Source: JANNAT01 sp031384605 (GTDB taxonomy: Bacteria; Pseudomonadota; Alphaproteobacteria; Rhodobacterales; Rhodobacteraceae). Taken from it: a stretch of 64,000 nucleotides of DNA. The position numbers and the translations under genes are program-made. Positions within the stretch are counted from its first letter, which is position 1. The number at the start of each line of letters is the position of its first letter. The DNA is taken from contig JANNAT010000020.1 in the NCBI GenBank assembly GCA_031384605.1, forward strand, positions 62,001 through 126,000, written 5' to 3'. This document shows positions 16,976-26,111 of the stretch, in pieces. The notes below the pieces were generated by a model that was not told the origin of the DNA, made no database searches, and saw only the letters and a list, made by a program, of their open reading frames with translations.

Positions 16976-17158
16976 GGCAAAAACCTGATCAAACGGTCGA
17001 TATTTTATCACCGGATAAAACTGCCCCCGATTCCCATCAGATTCCTGTTGACCCTTTCCTAATCCTTGCCCCTAAATCGGGCACGATCTTGCCGCGATTG
17101 GCCGTAAGCCCGGCTTTGGACAGGCAAGAAAAACCAAATTGTAAACCGGGAGAACACG

Positions 17159-18154
17159 ATGACACTGATGAAACACCTGCTGGGTGCGGCGGCGACGCTG
17201 GCGCTGACCTCTGGCGTGGTGATGGCCGAACCCGCCATCATCTTCGATCTTGGCGGCAAGTTCGACAAATCCTTCAATGAAGCCGCCTTCAACGGCGCAG
17301 AGCGTTGGGCAAAAGAAACCGGCGGCACCTATAAAGAGCTGGAAATGCAATCCGAAGCCCAGCGCGAACAGGCCCTGCGCCGGTTGGCCGAAGCGGGATC
17401 AAACCCCATCGTCATGACCGGCTTTGCGTTTGGTGATGTGCTGAATCTGGTTGCGCCAGATTTTCCAGACACCAAGTTCGCGATCATCGACATGGTGGTT
17501 GATCAGCCAAACGTGAAATCGGTGGTGTTTACCGAACATGAAGGCAGCTATCTGGTCGGCATGATGGCCGGTCTGGCATCGAAATCCGGAACCGTTGGCT
17601 TTATCGGCGGCATGGATATTCCGTTGATCCGTCGTTTTGGCTGCGGCTATGCCCAAGGTGTGATGGCGGCCAATCCTGCTGCCAAAGTGATCCTGAACAT
17701 GACAGGCACCACGCCTGCGGCATGGAATGATCCGGTCAAGGGCGCAGAATTGGCGAAATCGCAAAAGTCGCAAGGCGCTGACGTGATTTACGCAGCGGCT
17801 GGCGGCACCGGCGTTGGTGTTCTCCAAGCGGCGGCGGACGAAGGCATTCTGTCAATCGGCGTCGACAGCAACCAGAACGGCATGCACCCCGGCAAAGTTC
17901 TCACCTCGATGATGAAGCGCGTTGATAACGCGGTATATGCAGCGTTCACCGAAGGCGAGGCGCTGACCAATGGCATCAATGTGATGGATTTGAAGTCCGA
18001 AGGCGTGGGTTACGCGATGGATGACAACAACAAAGCGTTGGTCACGCCGGAAATGCAGGCCGCGGTCGATGCCGCTGCTGAGAAAATCAAATCCGGTGAG
18101 TTGGTGGTTCACGACTATATGTCCGACAACACCTGCCCGGCGGCGACGTTTTAA
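17159..18154 (+). CDS. BMP family nucleoside ABC transporter substrate-binding protein
   Basis: Periplasmic binding protein of the Bmp/PnrA family, which binds purine nucleosides. The 331 residues begin with a signal peptide ending VVMA before EPAIIFDLGG; there is no lipobox, unlike Gram-positive BmpA/Med. Conserved family segments are GKFDKSFNEAAFNGAERW (residues 32-49), EHEGSYLVGMMAGLASKSG and IYAAAGGTGVGVLQAA. GGGAG lies just before the ATG. First gene of a five-gene operon with an ATPase, two permeases and purine nucleoside phosphorylase, which together make nucleoside uptake the natural reading. Confidence 0.93.
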   Translation: MTLMKHLLGAAATLALTSGVVMAEPAIIFDLGGKFDKSFNEAAFNGAERWAKETGGTYKELEMQSEAQREQALRRLAEAGSNPIVMTGFAFGDVLNLVAPDFPDTKFAIIDMVVDQPNVKSVVFTEHEGSYLVGMMAGLASKSGTVGFIGGMDIPLIRRFGCGYAQGVMAANPAAKVILNMTGTTPAAWNDPVKGAELAKSQKSQGADVIYAAAGGTGVGVLQAAADEGILSIGVDSNQNGMHPGKVLTSMMKRVDNAVYAAFTEGEALTNGINVMDLKSEGVGYAMDDNNKALVTPEMQAAVDAAAEKIKSGELVVHDYMSDNTCPAATF

Positions 18155-19749
18155 TGGCTGAAAATGCCAATGGGGGGCGGCAGGCAACTGCCGCCCCCCT
18201 TTCCCCCTTTGCGATTGAATTAATTGGTATTTCCAAATCCTTCGGCCCGGTGCAGGCCAACAAGGATATCAATGTGCAGGTGCCGCGCGGCACCATCCAC
18301 GGCATCATTGGCGAAAATGGCGCCGGTAAATCGACGCTGATGTCGATCCTTTACGGCTTTTACAAAGCCGACGCTGGCCAGATTTTGATCAACGGCACCC
18401 CAACTGCGATACCTGACAGCCAAAGCGCCATTCGCGCCGGTATTGGCATGGTGTTTCAGCATTTCAAGTTGGTGCAGAATTTTACGGTGTTGGAAAATGT
18501 GATCCTTGGGGCCGAAGATGGTGCCATGTTGAACCATTCCCTTGCCAAAGCCCGCCGGGTTCTCGGCGATCTTAGCCGCGAGTATGAGCTGGACGTAAAC
18601 CCCGACGCGCTGATCGAAGATCTGTCGGTGGGCCACCAGCAACGGGTTGAAATTCTGAAAGCACTGTATCGACAGGCTGATATTCTGATCCTTGATGAAC
18701 CCACTGGCGTGCTTACCCCCGATGAGGCCGACCATCTGTTCCGCATCCTGCGCGGTTTGCGCGATCAGGGCAAAACCATCATCCTGATTACGCATAAGTT
18801 GCGTGAGATTATGGAGGCCACCGATAACGTGTCGGTCATGCGGCGCGGCACCATGGTGGGCACGGTCAAAACCGCCGACACCAGTCCCGAGGCGCTTGCC
18901 GAATTGATGGTGGGCCGCAAGGTGCTGTTGGAAGTGGAAAAGGGTCCGGCATCGCCGGGCGATGTGGTTTTGTCGGTGCAAAACCTTGTGGTCAAGGATG
19001 AACACGGCGTGACGCGCCTGAAAGGCGTTTCTTTTGACATCCGCGCTGGGGAAATTTTGGGCATCGCAGGTGTGGCGGGCAACGGGCAGTCGGAACTTTT
19101 GCAGGCCTTGGGCGGTATCGCGCGGGCCACTGGGGCGATTTTGTTGAATGGCGCGACTTTGCCCCTGACCGGCGCGCAAAACAACGGCCAAACCCGCCGC
19201 GCGGCAGGCATCGCCCATGTGCCCGAAGACCGCCAAGCCTTGGGCCTGATCATGGATTTTTCGGCTTGGGAAAACGTGGCCTTCGGCTATCACAACGCGC
19301 CTGAATACCAGAAAAACGCCCTGTTCATGGATAACGACGCCCTGCGCGCCGACACCGTGCGCAAGATGGAAACCTTTGACGTGCGCCCACCGATCCCCAC
19401 GCTGGCCGCGAAAAGCTTTTCGGGCGGCAATCAGCAAAAGATCGTCGTCGCGCGTGAGATGGAGCGGAACCCAGACCTGTTGCTGATCGGCCAACCCACC
19501 CGTGGCGTCGATATTGGCGCAATTGAATTTATCCACAAACAGATCGTCGCCTTGCGCGACCAAGGCAAGGCGATTTTGCTGGTATCGGTGGAACTGGATG
19601 AAATCATGTCGCTTTCTGATCGCATCGGCGTGATGTTTGATGGCCAGATCATGGGGTTCCGTGATCCTGAAGCCACCAATGAGCGTGAATTAGGGATGAT
19701 GATGGCGGGGATGACACCGGACACCGCCGCCAAAGGGGCCGCCGCATGA
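18154..19749 (+). CDS. Nucleoside ABC transporter, double ATP-binding protein
   Basis: Cytosolic ATPase of 531 residues with two tandem nucleotide-binding domains, as in YufO/NupA and sugar ABC ATPases. First domain: Walker A GENGAGKST (about residues 51-59), signature LSVGHQQRVEIL, Walker B ILILDEPTGVL. Second domain: degenerate Walker A GVAGNGQSEL near residue 310, signature FSGGNQQKIVVAREM and LLIGQPTRGVD. Its first base overlaps the stop of the binding-protein gene and its last 4 bases overlap the first permease. Confidence 0.94.
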   Translation: MAENANGGRQATAAPLSPFAIELIGISKSFGPVQANKDINVQVPRGTIHGIIGENGAGKSTLMSILYGFYKADAGQILINGTPTAIPDSQSAIRAGIGMVFQHFKLVQNFTVLENVILGAEDGAMLNHSLAKARRVLGDLSREYELDVNPDALIEDLSVGHQQRVEILKALYRQADILILDEPTGVLTPDEADHLFRILRGLRDQGKTIILITHKLREIMEATDNVSVMRRGTMVGTVKTADTSPEALAELMVGRKVLLEVEKGPASPGDVVLSVQNLVVKDEHGVTRLKGVSFDIRAGEILGIAGVAGNGQSELLQALGGIARATGAILLNGATLPLTGAQNNGQTRRAAGIAHVPEDRQALGLIMDFSAWENVAFGYHNAPEYQKNALFMDNDALRADTVRKMETFDVRPPIPTLAAKSFSGGNQQKIVVAREMERNPDLLLIGQPTRGVDIGAIEFIHKQIVALRDQGKAILLVSVELDEIMSLSDRIGVMFDGQIMGFRDPEATNERELGMMMAGMTPDTAAKGAAA

Positions 19750-20891
19750 CAAAATTGCCAACCTGGGCCGATGTGGTTCTGGTGCCGCTGATCAGCCTGC
19801 TGTTGGCGGCAATCGTGTCGGCACTGGTGCTGTTATCCATTGGCCAAAGCCCGGTTGAAGCGTTTACTGTGATGGTCGATGGCGCATTGGGATCGCCCTA
19901 TGCCTGGGGCTATACGCTGTATTATGCCACCAGCTTTATCTTCACCGGGCTGGCCGTGACCGTGGCCTTTCATGGCGGTCTGTTTAACATCGGCGGCGAA
20001 GGTCAGGCGCAGTTGGGGGGCTTGGGCGTGGCCCTGGTCTGTCTGGCCCTGCCATGGCCGCATTGGACGTTGGCGCTGTTGGCGGCGATGTGCGGGGCGG
20101 CAACCTTTGGCGCGGCTTGGGCGGCGATCCCGGCCTATCTGCAAGCCAAACGCGGCAGCCATATCGTGATCACCACAATCATGTTCAACTATATCGCGGC
20201 GGCGCTGCTGATCTATGTGTTGGTCAACGTGCTGCGGCCCGATGGCCAGATGGACCCGGCTTCGGCGCGGTTTCCCGAAGGGGCGAAGCTGCCGCAGTTT
20301 CAGGATATTCCGCTGCTGCAAAACCTGTTCCTGAAATACACCCCTGATGGAATGGTCAAACTGGGCAAAAATGGCCTTGCGGCCTATGAAAAAGTGCCGG
20401 CCAACGTGACGTTTTTCATCGCATGTGCTGCCTGCGTGATGGTCTGGGCGCTGATGTGGCGCACCCGGTTGGGGTATGAAATCCGCGCCTTAGGCAAATC
20501 GGAAAAGGCCGCGACTTATGCGGGGATTTCATCGTTCAAGATCATCATGGTGGCGATGCTGATCTCGGGCGGTTTGTCGGGTCTGATGGCGATCAACAAC
20601 GTGATGGGCGAAAGTGAGCGGTTGTTGCAGAACTCGGCCGAAGGGGCGGGTTTTATCGGCATTGCCGTGGCCCTGATGGGGCGCAATCATCCGGCGGGGG
20701 TGTTTCTGGCGGCGATCTTGTTTGGGTTTTTATTCCAAGGCGGGGCCGAATTGGGGCTGTGGACGTCGATCCCGATTGAATTGCGCACCGTGGTGCAGGG
20801 GTTGGTGATCTTGTTCACCGGCGCGTTGGATCAGATGGTGCGCATGATGCTGGGGGTGTTCTTTCGCCCCGGCCCGAAAGGAGCCGCGTGA
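19746..20891 (+). CDS. Nucleoside ABC transporter permease 1
   Basis: Inner-membrane permease of 381 residues, BPD_transp_2 family, related to YufP/NupB. About 8-10 hydrophobic segments are visible. The FNIGGEGQAQLGGLGVAL stretch (near residue 80) is the family hallmark, and LGYEIRALGKSEKAATYAGI near 245 is the ATPase-facing loop. An inserted periplasmic segment of about 50 residues around 165-220 is usual for this larger of the two permeases. Overlaps both neighbours by 4 bases. Confidence 0.93.
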   Translation: MTKLPTWADVVLVPLISLLLAAIVSALVLLSIGQSPVEAFTVMVDGALGSPYAWGYTLYYATSFIFTGLAVTVAFHGGLFNIGGEGQAQLGGLGVALVCLALPWPHWTLALLAAMCGAATFGAAWAAIPAYLQAKRGSHIVITTIMFNYIAAALLIYVLVNVLRPDGQMDPASARFPEGAKLPQFQDIPLLQNLFLKYTPDGMVKLGKNGLAAYEKVPANVTFFIACAACVMVWALMWRTRLGYEIRALGKSEKAATYAGISSFKIIMVAMLISGGLSGLMAINNVMGESERLLQNSAEGAGFIGIAVALMGRNHPAGVFLAAILFGFLFQGGAELGLWTSIPIELRTVVQGLVILFTGALDQMVRMMLGVFFRPGPKGAA

Positions 20892-21856
20892 TGGATTACG
20901 CCACCCTTTTGCAAATTTTGGACACCACATTGCGATTGGCGACACCGTTGTTGTTGGCCTGTCTGGCGGGCTTGTATTCCGAACGCGCAGGCATTTTCGA
21001 TATCGGCCTTGAAGGCAAAATGCTGATGGCGGCGATGAGTTCGGCCGCCGTTGCAGCACTTACCGGATCAGTCTGGATCGGGTTGTTGGCAGGTATCGGC
21101 GGGTCGATGCTGTTTGCGCTGGTGCATGGATTGGCGTCGATAACTTTTCGCGGCAATCAACTGATTTCGGGTGTCGCCCTTAACTTTGTGGCGTCTGGCA
21201 TTACGGTTTTGGTGGCGCAAGATCTGTTTGGCCAAGGCGGGCGCACAGCGCCGCTGGAAGGGGCCGCGCGGTTTGCGCAGATTGATTTGCCCTTCGCCGA
21301 AGGTCTGCGCGGCGTGCCGATTCTGGGGCCATTTTATGCCGAAGTGTTTTCTGGCCATACCATTTTGGTCTATGTCGCCCTGTTGCTGGTGCCGGTTTCG
21401 TGGTGGGTTCTGTATCGCACCCGGTTCGGCCTGCGCCTGCGCGCGGTTGGTGAAAACCCGGCGTCGGTAGATACGGCAGGCGTATCTGTGGTGCGGTTGC
21501 GGTTTATCGCGGTGATGATCACGGGCGTTTTGTGCGGGCTGGCCGGGGCCTATATGGCGACCGGATTGCAGGCAGGTTTCGGGCGCGAGATGACGGCAGG
21601 GCGCGGATACATCGCGCTGGCGGCGTTGATCTTTGCCAAGTGGCGCCCATGGTATTGTTTGTGGGCAACGTTGTTGTTCGGGTTCTTGCAGGCCTTGGCG
21701 CTGCGCCCGGACGTGATCGGGAAACTGGGCGTGTCAATCCCAGTGCCCGCACTTGATGCGCTGCCCTATATCCTGACGGTGGTTGTGTTGGCTGGTCTGG
21801 TCGGCAAAGCCACGCCACCGCGCGCCGGGGGCGAGCCTTATGTCAAAGAACGTTGA
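20888..21856 (+). CDS. Nucleoside ABC transporter permease 2
   Basis: Inner-membrane permease of 322 residues, partner of the preceding permease and related to YufQ/NupC. It has the family motif GIFDIGLEGKMLMAAMSSAA (near residue 34-53) and the cytoplasmic coupling loop FGLRLRAVGENPASVDTAG near 180. It overlaps the previous gene by 4 bases and the start of the phosphorylase gene by 17. Together they form one transcription unit. Confidence 0.93.
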   Translation: MMDYATLLQILDTTLRLATPLLLACLAGLYSERAGIFDIGLEGKMLMAAMSSAAVAALTGSVWIGLLAGIGGSMLFALVHGLASITFRGNQLISGVALNFVASGITVLVAQDLFGQGGRTAPLEGAARFAQIDLPFAEGLRGVPILGPFYAEVFSGHTILVYVALLLVPVSWWVLYRTRFGLRLRAVGENPASVDTAGVSVVRLRFIAVMITGVLCGLAGAYMATGLQAGFGREMTAGRGYIALAALIFAKWRPWYCLWATLLFGFLQALALRPDVIGKLGVSIPVPALDALPYILTVVVLAGLVGKATPPRAGGEPYVKER

Positions 21857-22646
21857 CGATTGTGTTGCCCTGATCCAATCCCGTGCGGGCAGCGCCCCGG
21901 TTGATCTGGGTTTGATCCTTGGATCGGGTTTAGGGCATCTGGCAGACGCGGTTGATGGGGTGTCGATCCCTTACGCCGATCTGCCCGGATTTCCGCACAT
22001 CGGCGTGTCAGGTCACAACCCGAACCTTTTTATCGGCGATCTGGAAGGCGTGCGGGTCGCAGTGTTTGGGGCGCGAGAGCATTACTATGAAAACGGCAAT
22101 TCGGCTGCGATGCGCCTGCCCTTGTCGGTGCTTAAGGCGCTGGGCGCAAATGTGGTGATAGCAACCAACGCGGCCGGCAGTTTGCGGGGCGATATCAAAC
22201 CCGGTGATCTGATGCTGCTGTCGGATCATATCAACTTTTCCGGCCTGAACCCGCTGATCGGTGAGAAAACTGATGCCCGTTTTGTGCCGATGACGGCAGC
22301 GCATGACCCAGACCTGCGTGCCGCCCTGCGGATCAGTGCAACGGCGGTCAATGTGCCGTTGCCCGAGGGGGTTTATGCGTGGTATTCCGGCCCGTCTTTT
22401 GAAACACCGGCCGAAATCAGGGCAATCAAAACCCTCGGCGGCGATGCGGTTGGCATGTCGACTGTGCCCGAAGTTATCCTTGCCCGGTTCTTGGGGCTGC
22501 GGGTGGCCGCGATTTCCACCATCACAAATATGGCCGCTGGCCTAAGCGATGAGCAGATCAGTCACGACCATACCAAGGCCATGGCCCCCTTAGGTGCGGC
22601 AAAGCTGGAACAGGTGCTACGGCATTTTCTGCGCAACATGCACTAA
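21840..22646 (+). CDS. Purine-nucleoside phosphorylase
   Basis: Splits imported purine nucleosides with phosphate into base and (deoxy)ribose 1-phosphate. The 268-residue protein is of the trimeric PNP class: LGSGLGHLADAVDG near residue 25 (phosphate loop), GAREHYYENG near 77, TNAAGSLRGDIKPGDLML near 108 and the substrate segment VYAWYSGPSFETPAEIRA near 180, with GMSTVPEVILAR following. The ATG at 21840 lies inside the permease gene and gives the family's normal N-terminus. Its place at the operon end ties import to use; products can feed deoC at 52 kb and adenine deaminase at 38 kb. Confidence 0.93.
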   Translation: MSKNVDDCVALIQSRAGSAPVDLGLILGSGLGHLADAVDGVSIPYADLPGFPHIGVSGHNPNLFIGDLEGVRVAVFGAREHYYENGNSAAMRLPLSVLKALGANVVIATNAAGSLRGDIKPGDLMLLSDHINFSGLNPLIGEKTDARFVPMTAAHDPDLRAALRISATAVNVPLPEGVYAWYSGPSFETPAEIRAIKTLGGDAVGMSTVPEVILARFLGLRVAAISTITNMAAGLSDEQISHDHTKAMAPLGAAKLEQVLRHFLRNMH

Positions 22647-22724
22647 GCCCGCCAAGCGTTTGACATCTTGCGCAAAGACGCGCATGCGTCGATAAATCCC
22701 ACCCTTTGCCTTGGGCCTGCGGCC

Positions 22725-23651
22725 ATGCAATTATACCTCCCCATCGCCGAGGTTTCGATCAACGCCTTCCTGCTCTTGGGGCTGGGCGGCATCGTCGGGT
22801 TTCTGTCTGGCATGTTCGGCGTGGGTGGCGGGTTCTTGATCACGCCGCTGCTGTTGTTCATCGGGGTTCCGCCCGGTGTCGCGGTGGCGACAGGGGCAAA
22901 TCAGGTTGTCGCCTCGTCGGTTTCTGGCGTTTTGGTGCAGCTGAAACGCAAGGCCGTTGATTTTCGGATGGGACTGGTGCTGCTTGCGGGCGGCGTTTTG
23001 GGATCGTTCGTCGGCGTTCAGGTGTTCGCGTGGATGACGGCGAGGGGGCAGATCGACCTGTTTGTGCAGCTGTCTTATGTCGTGTTTTTGGGCTTGATCG
23101 GCGGCATGATGTTTATCGAGTCGGCGCGATCCTTGCTGCGGGCGCGACGGGCGGGGGGGGCTGCCCCGGTGCGGCGGTCGCATATCCACACATGGGTTCA
23201 CCGCCTGCCCCTGAAAATCAAGTTCCGCGCGTCGGGCCTCTACATCTCGGTGTTGCCGCCTTTGCTGGTGGGGGCCGTCGTGGGTTTTCTGGCTGCGATC
23301 ATGGGCGTCGGTGGCGGCTTTATTCTGGTGCCCGCGATGATCTATTTGTTGGGGATGCCGACGAAAGTAGTAATCGGCACATCGCTGTTTCAGATCATCT
23401 TTGTGACCGGCTTTACCACCATCATGCACGCCATCAACAGCCAGACAGTCGATATGCTGTTGGCATTTTTGCTGATTGTGGGCGGCGTGATTGGCGCACA
23501 GATCGGCGCGCGGGTCAGCGTGCGCCTTAAGGCAGAACAGCTGCGGATATTGTTGGCGATTTTGGTGCTGTCGGTGTGCGTGAAGATCGCCCTTGATCTG
23601 TTGTTGCGGCCGACCGAACTGTTCGCCGTAATGCCGGGGATATTGCCATGA
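22725..23651 (+). CDS. TauE/SafE family sulfite exporter-like membrane protein
   Basis: Inner-membrane protein of 308 residues with about eight hydrophobic segments. The two inverted halves each carry the family motif: FLSGMFGVGGGFLITPLLL near residue 25 and FLAAIMGVGGGFILVPAMI near 190. Family members export sulfite or sulfoacetate; the substrate here is unknown. The start at 22725 (ATG, MQLYLPIAEVSIN) is preferred over an upstream TTG at 22668 because it matches family N-termini. It overlaps the TIGR02186 gene by 4 bases, a fixed pairing in alphaproteobacteria. Confidence 0.9.
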   Translation: MQLYLPIAEVSINAFLLLGLGGIVGFLSGMFGVGGGFLITPLLLFIGVPPGVAVATGANQVVASSVSGVLVQLKRKAVDFRMGLVLLAGGVLGSFVGVQVFAWMTARGQIDLFVQLSYVVFLGLIGGMMFIESARSLLRARRAGGAAPVRRSHIHTWVHRLPLKIKFRASGLYISVLPPLLVGAVVGFLAAIMGVGGGFILVPAMIYLLGMPTKVVIGTSLFQIIFVTGFTTIMHAINSQTVDMLLAFLLIVGGVIGAQIGARVSVRLKAEQLRILLAILVLSVCVKIALDLLLRPTELFAVMPGILP

Positions 23652-24424
23652 TCCGCTGTATCCTGACAGTGGCTGCGGTCATCGTCGCAACGGCGGCGCA
23701 ATCCGATGACACCGCGCCCGAGAAAATTGTCGCAGGCCTTAGCCAAAACCGGGTGGCGATCACCGCGAATTTCGATGGCTCTGAAATCCTGATTTACGGG
23801 GCAGTAAAGCGCGAAACCCCGACGCCAACCGATTCAACGCTTGATATGATCATCACGGTTGAGGGCCCTTCGGTGCCTTTGGTGATCCGCCGCAAGGAAA
23901 AAGTGGCGGGTATCTGGATCAACGGGGCTTCGGTACGGATCGATTCTGCCCCCAGCTTTTATACGGTCGCGACGTCAGGGCCTTTGGCAACCATTCTGTC
24001 AGACACTGACGATCTGCGGAACAAGATCACGATTCCCCAAGTTATCCGCGCCGTTGGCATCAGCGCCGAAGCCAGTAACTCACCCGAGTTTGTCGAAGCC
24101 TTGCAACGCATTCGCCTGCAAAATGACAGCTACCGGATCGCCGAAAACTCGGTCCAACTGGTTGAAGAAACACTGTTCCGCACCGATGTCGTCTTGCCCG
24201 CCAATCTGACCGAGGGCAATTACCGGGTGCGGATGTTCTTGCTGCGCGGCGGCAAAGTGGTGGATACCCAAGAACGCCTGATCGGTGTGCGCAAAGCAGG
24301 GCTAGAGCGGTTTTTGTTCAATCTGGCGCATGAACGGCCATTTTTATATGGTGTGATTTCGTTGGTGATGGCGGCGGTGGCCGGTTGGGCCGCCTCTGCC
24401 GCTTTCGCGTTCATGCGCCGTTAA
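23648..24424 (+). CDS. TIGR02186 family protein (alphaproteobacterial conserved hypothetical)
   Basis: Protein of 258 residues: a signal peptide (cleavage probably after ATAA, near residue 17), a beta-rich periplasmic domain, and one C-terminal transmembrane helix (FLYGVISLVMAAVAGWAASA, about 232-251) ending in arginines. It thus looks anchored in the inner membrane facing the periplasm. No catalytic motif recognised. The constant pairing with a TauE/SafE exporter, with overlapping ends here, suggests an accessory role in that transport. Function unknown. Confidence 0.85.
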   Translation: MIRCILTVAAVIVATAAQSDDTAPEKIVAGLSQNRVAITANFDGSEILIYGAVKRETPTPTDSTLDMIITVEGPSVPLVIRRKEKVAGIWINGASVRIDSAPSFYTVATSGPLATILSDTDDLRNKITIPQVIRAVGISAEASNSPEFVEALQRIRLQNDSYRIAENSVQLVEETLFRTDVVLPANLTEGNYRVRMFLLRGGKVVDTQERLIGVRKAGLERFLFNLAHERPFLYGVISLVMAAVAGWAASAAFAFMRR

Positions 24425-24520
24425 AAGGGTGCAGGTTTGTTTGGAACCGGAATTCGCTGCCTCTCGCTTTGCTCGAACGCGATTTCCGATGCCCTTGTTT
24501 CTGTCAAAACCTGAACCGCG

Positions 24521-25015
24521 TTAGAGCGCTGCATCCGCCTTTTCCGGCATCAAGAAATGCGCCGATGCCATCGCAAACGGCTTGGCCCGGTTGTCTTGCC
24601 AGGCCTGCACCTGCACCGACGCAAACCGGCGCCCTGATCTGGTAACGACAGCCCGCGCATAGGCATCGCGAGGCAGACCGGATCGCAGGTAATCGACGTT
24701 GAAATCAATGGTCTTTGGCAACAGCATCCCGCCCGTTACGCCTTGCTCCATCTCAACCCATTGGCTTGACCACGCCAATTCGATGATCGCTGCCACCTCC
24801 ATAAACGCCGCCGTCACCCCACCATGCAGCGCCGGGATCATCGGGTTGCCGATCAGCTTGTCGTCAAACGGCAAAACGGCCGTCAACTCATCGCCGCGCC
24901 GATCAAACTGAATGCCAAGGAACTGGATATAGGGCACGCCGGCCACAAGCAGCGTCAAAGCCTTATCGCGGCGCGACTTTACCACCGTAACCGGTTCGGG
25001 GGCAAAGCCGGTCAT
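24521..25015 (-). CDS. PaaI family hotdog thioesterase
   Basis: Cytosolic acyl-CoA thioesterase-like hotdog-fold protein of 164 residues. The hotdog helix reads PMIPALHGGVTAAFMEVAAI (about 55-74) with the HGG and the acidic Glu of the active site, followed by TIDFNVDYLRSGLPRDAYAR. Substrate unknown. Overlaps the other hotdog gene by 4 bases; both are transcribed leftward, divergent from the MerR/beta-oxidation locus, which makes acyl-CoA housekeeping a reasonable guess. Confidence 0.88.
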   Translation of the reverse strand: MTGFAPEPVTVVKSRRDKALTLLVAGVPYIQFLGIQFDRRGDELTAVLPFDDKLIGNPMIPALHGGVTAAFMEVAAIIELAWSSQWVEMEQGVTGGMLLPKTIDFNVDYLRSGLPRDAYARAVVTRSGRRFASVQVQAWQDNRAKPFAMASAHFLMPEKADAAL

Positions 25016-25452
25016 GGCGCAGGCCGATCAAGCGTAAAGGTTCCGGTTCCCATAGCGACAGGTCGCGTCTCGTCTGAATCCGTTGCCGTTACCCTGACAA
25101 ATGCCACATTGCGCGTCACATGATGACAAACCGCCCGCGCGGTGATTGGCTGACCGGGCGTTGCCGGGCGCATGTAATCAACCCGCAACCCCAAAGTTGC
25201 TGTTGAGGACGGTGCCGCCGGATGGCACATCACCGCAGCCCCACTGGCCGTATCCATCAGGGCAGATACCGCACCGCCATGCAAAACGCCCGTTGCGGGG
25301 TCCCCCACCAGCCGCGAATCCCAAGGCATTGTCACTGTGGCAAAACCTTCGCCCAACTCGATCAGATCCATCGCCAAAGCCCGCGCATGCGGCAGGGCCG
25401 CAATGAATTGGCGAGCATTTCTTAGCAATTGCGCGTCCAAGGCTTCGTTCAT
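25012..25452 (-). CDS. PaaI family hotdog thioesterase
   Basis: Second hotdog protein, 146 residues, first gene of the pair. Its motif is GVLHGGAVSALMDTASGAAV (about 58-77), with His-Gly-Gly and the Asp that serves as general base in PaaI-type thioesterases, then LGLRVDYMRPATPGQPITAR. The two tandem proteins share the same architecture and may form a heteromer or have split after duplication. Substrate not predictable. Confidence 0.88.
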   Translation of the reverse strand: MNEALDAQLLRNARQFIAALPHARALAMDLIELGEGFATVTMPWDSRLVGDPATGVLHGGAVSALMDTASGAAVMCHPAAPSSTATLGLRVDYMRPATPGQPITARAVCHHVTRNVAFVRVTATDSDETRPVAMGTGTFTLDRPAP

Positions 25453-25592
25453 TTCCGCCCCATCAGGGCCTGTTGCCCTGCGCTATCATCGGGCCTGTGC
25501 GTTTGGGTGCAAGTGCCTGCGCACAATTCTTGCGCAAAGATTGCGTTGCCCTTAGGCTTGCCATACCACGGTTGTAACAAGGAGGACACCTG

Positions 25593-25976
25593 ATGACGGA
25601 TATCCGCCTTAGTTTCAAAGAAATGTGCCTGCGTTTTGATGTGACGCCACGCACCTTGCGTTATTACGAATACATCGAATTGCTGTCGCCCGAAAAAGAC
25701 GGCCGCGCGCGATTTTATGGCCCACGCGAAGTGGCGCGGATGACCTTGATCCTACGCGGGCGACGGTTTGGCTTTTCGCTGGAAGAAATCCGCCAGTGGC
25801 TGATGATTTACCGCAACAAAGGCACCACGCCACAATTGGAAAACTGGTTGGAACTCGCAGATCGCCAACTGGCCGATCTGGAACGCCAACGCCATGAACT
25901 TGACACCACAATCGCCGATTTGCGGACATTGCGGAATACCGCAGCCGATGTAATCGGCCGCCCCTCCAAGGGATAA
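25593..25976 (+). CDS. MerR family transcriptional regulator
   Basis: DNA-binding regulator of 127 residues. N-terminal winged helix reads LSFKEMCLRFDVTPRTLRYY (6-25), wing region GRARFYGPREVARM, then FGFSLEEIRQWLMIY and a dimerising coiled coil to the end. There is no long effector-binding domain or metal-binding cysteine set. It is clearly related to the second MerR gene 135 bases downstream. An AAGGAGG ribosome site precedes the ATG. Regulation of the beta-oxidation genes is inferred from position. Confidence 0.88.
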   Translation: MTDIRLSFKEMCLRFDVTPRTLRYYEYIELLSPEKDGRARFYGPREVARMTLILRGRRFGFSLEEIRQWLMIYRNKGTTPQLENWLELADRQLADLERQRHELDTTIADLRTLRNTAADVIGRPSKG

Positions 25977-26013
25977 CGGCGCAGATCTGGATGACACCAC
26001 GTCACCCGGATGA

Positions 26014-26060
26014 TTGACGTGACGTTACATTTACGTAAACGTAAAGCACCCTGTTAAAGT
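26014..26060 (+). promoter_or_regulatory. Candidate MerR-type promoter with palindromic operator
   Basis: TTTACGTAAA (26030-26039) is a perfect palindrome followed by CGTAAA (26040-26045), so the half-site TTTACG/CGTAAA is present three times. TTTACG as -35 and TAAAGT (26055-26060) as -10 would be 19 bases apart, the long spacing used by MerR activators. The motif resembles those described for LiuR-type MerR regulators of acyl-CoA catabolism. Likely controls the second MerR gene and the following acyl-CoA dehydrogenase gene. Confidence 0.55.
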
Positions 26061-26111
26061 GGATAAAACCAAGTATCTGCCCAGCACAACCCCCTGTGCT
26101 TTGAGAGTGCC

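Noticed and set aside
18220..19563. Large minus-strand open frame opposite the nucleoside ATPase
   Set aside because: Antisense of a highly conserved coding region; its sequence resembles no protein family.
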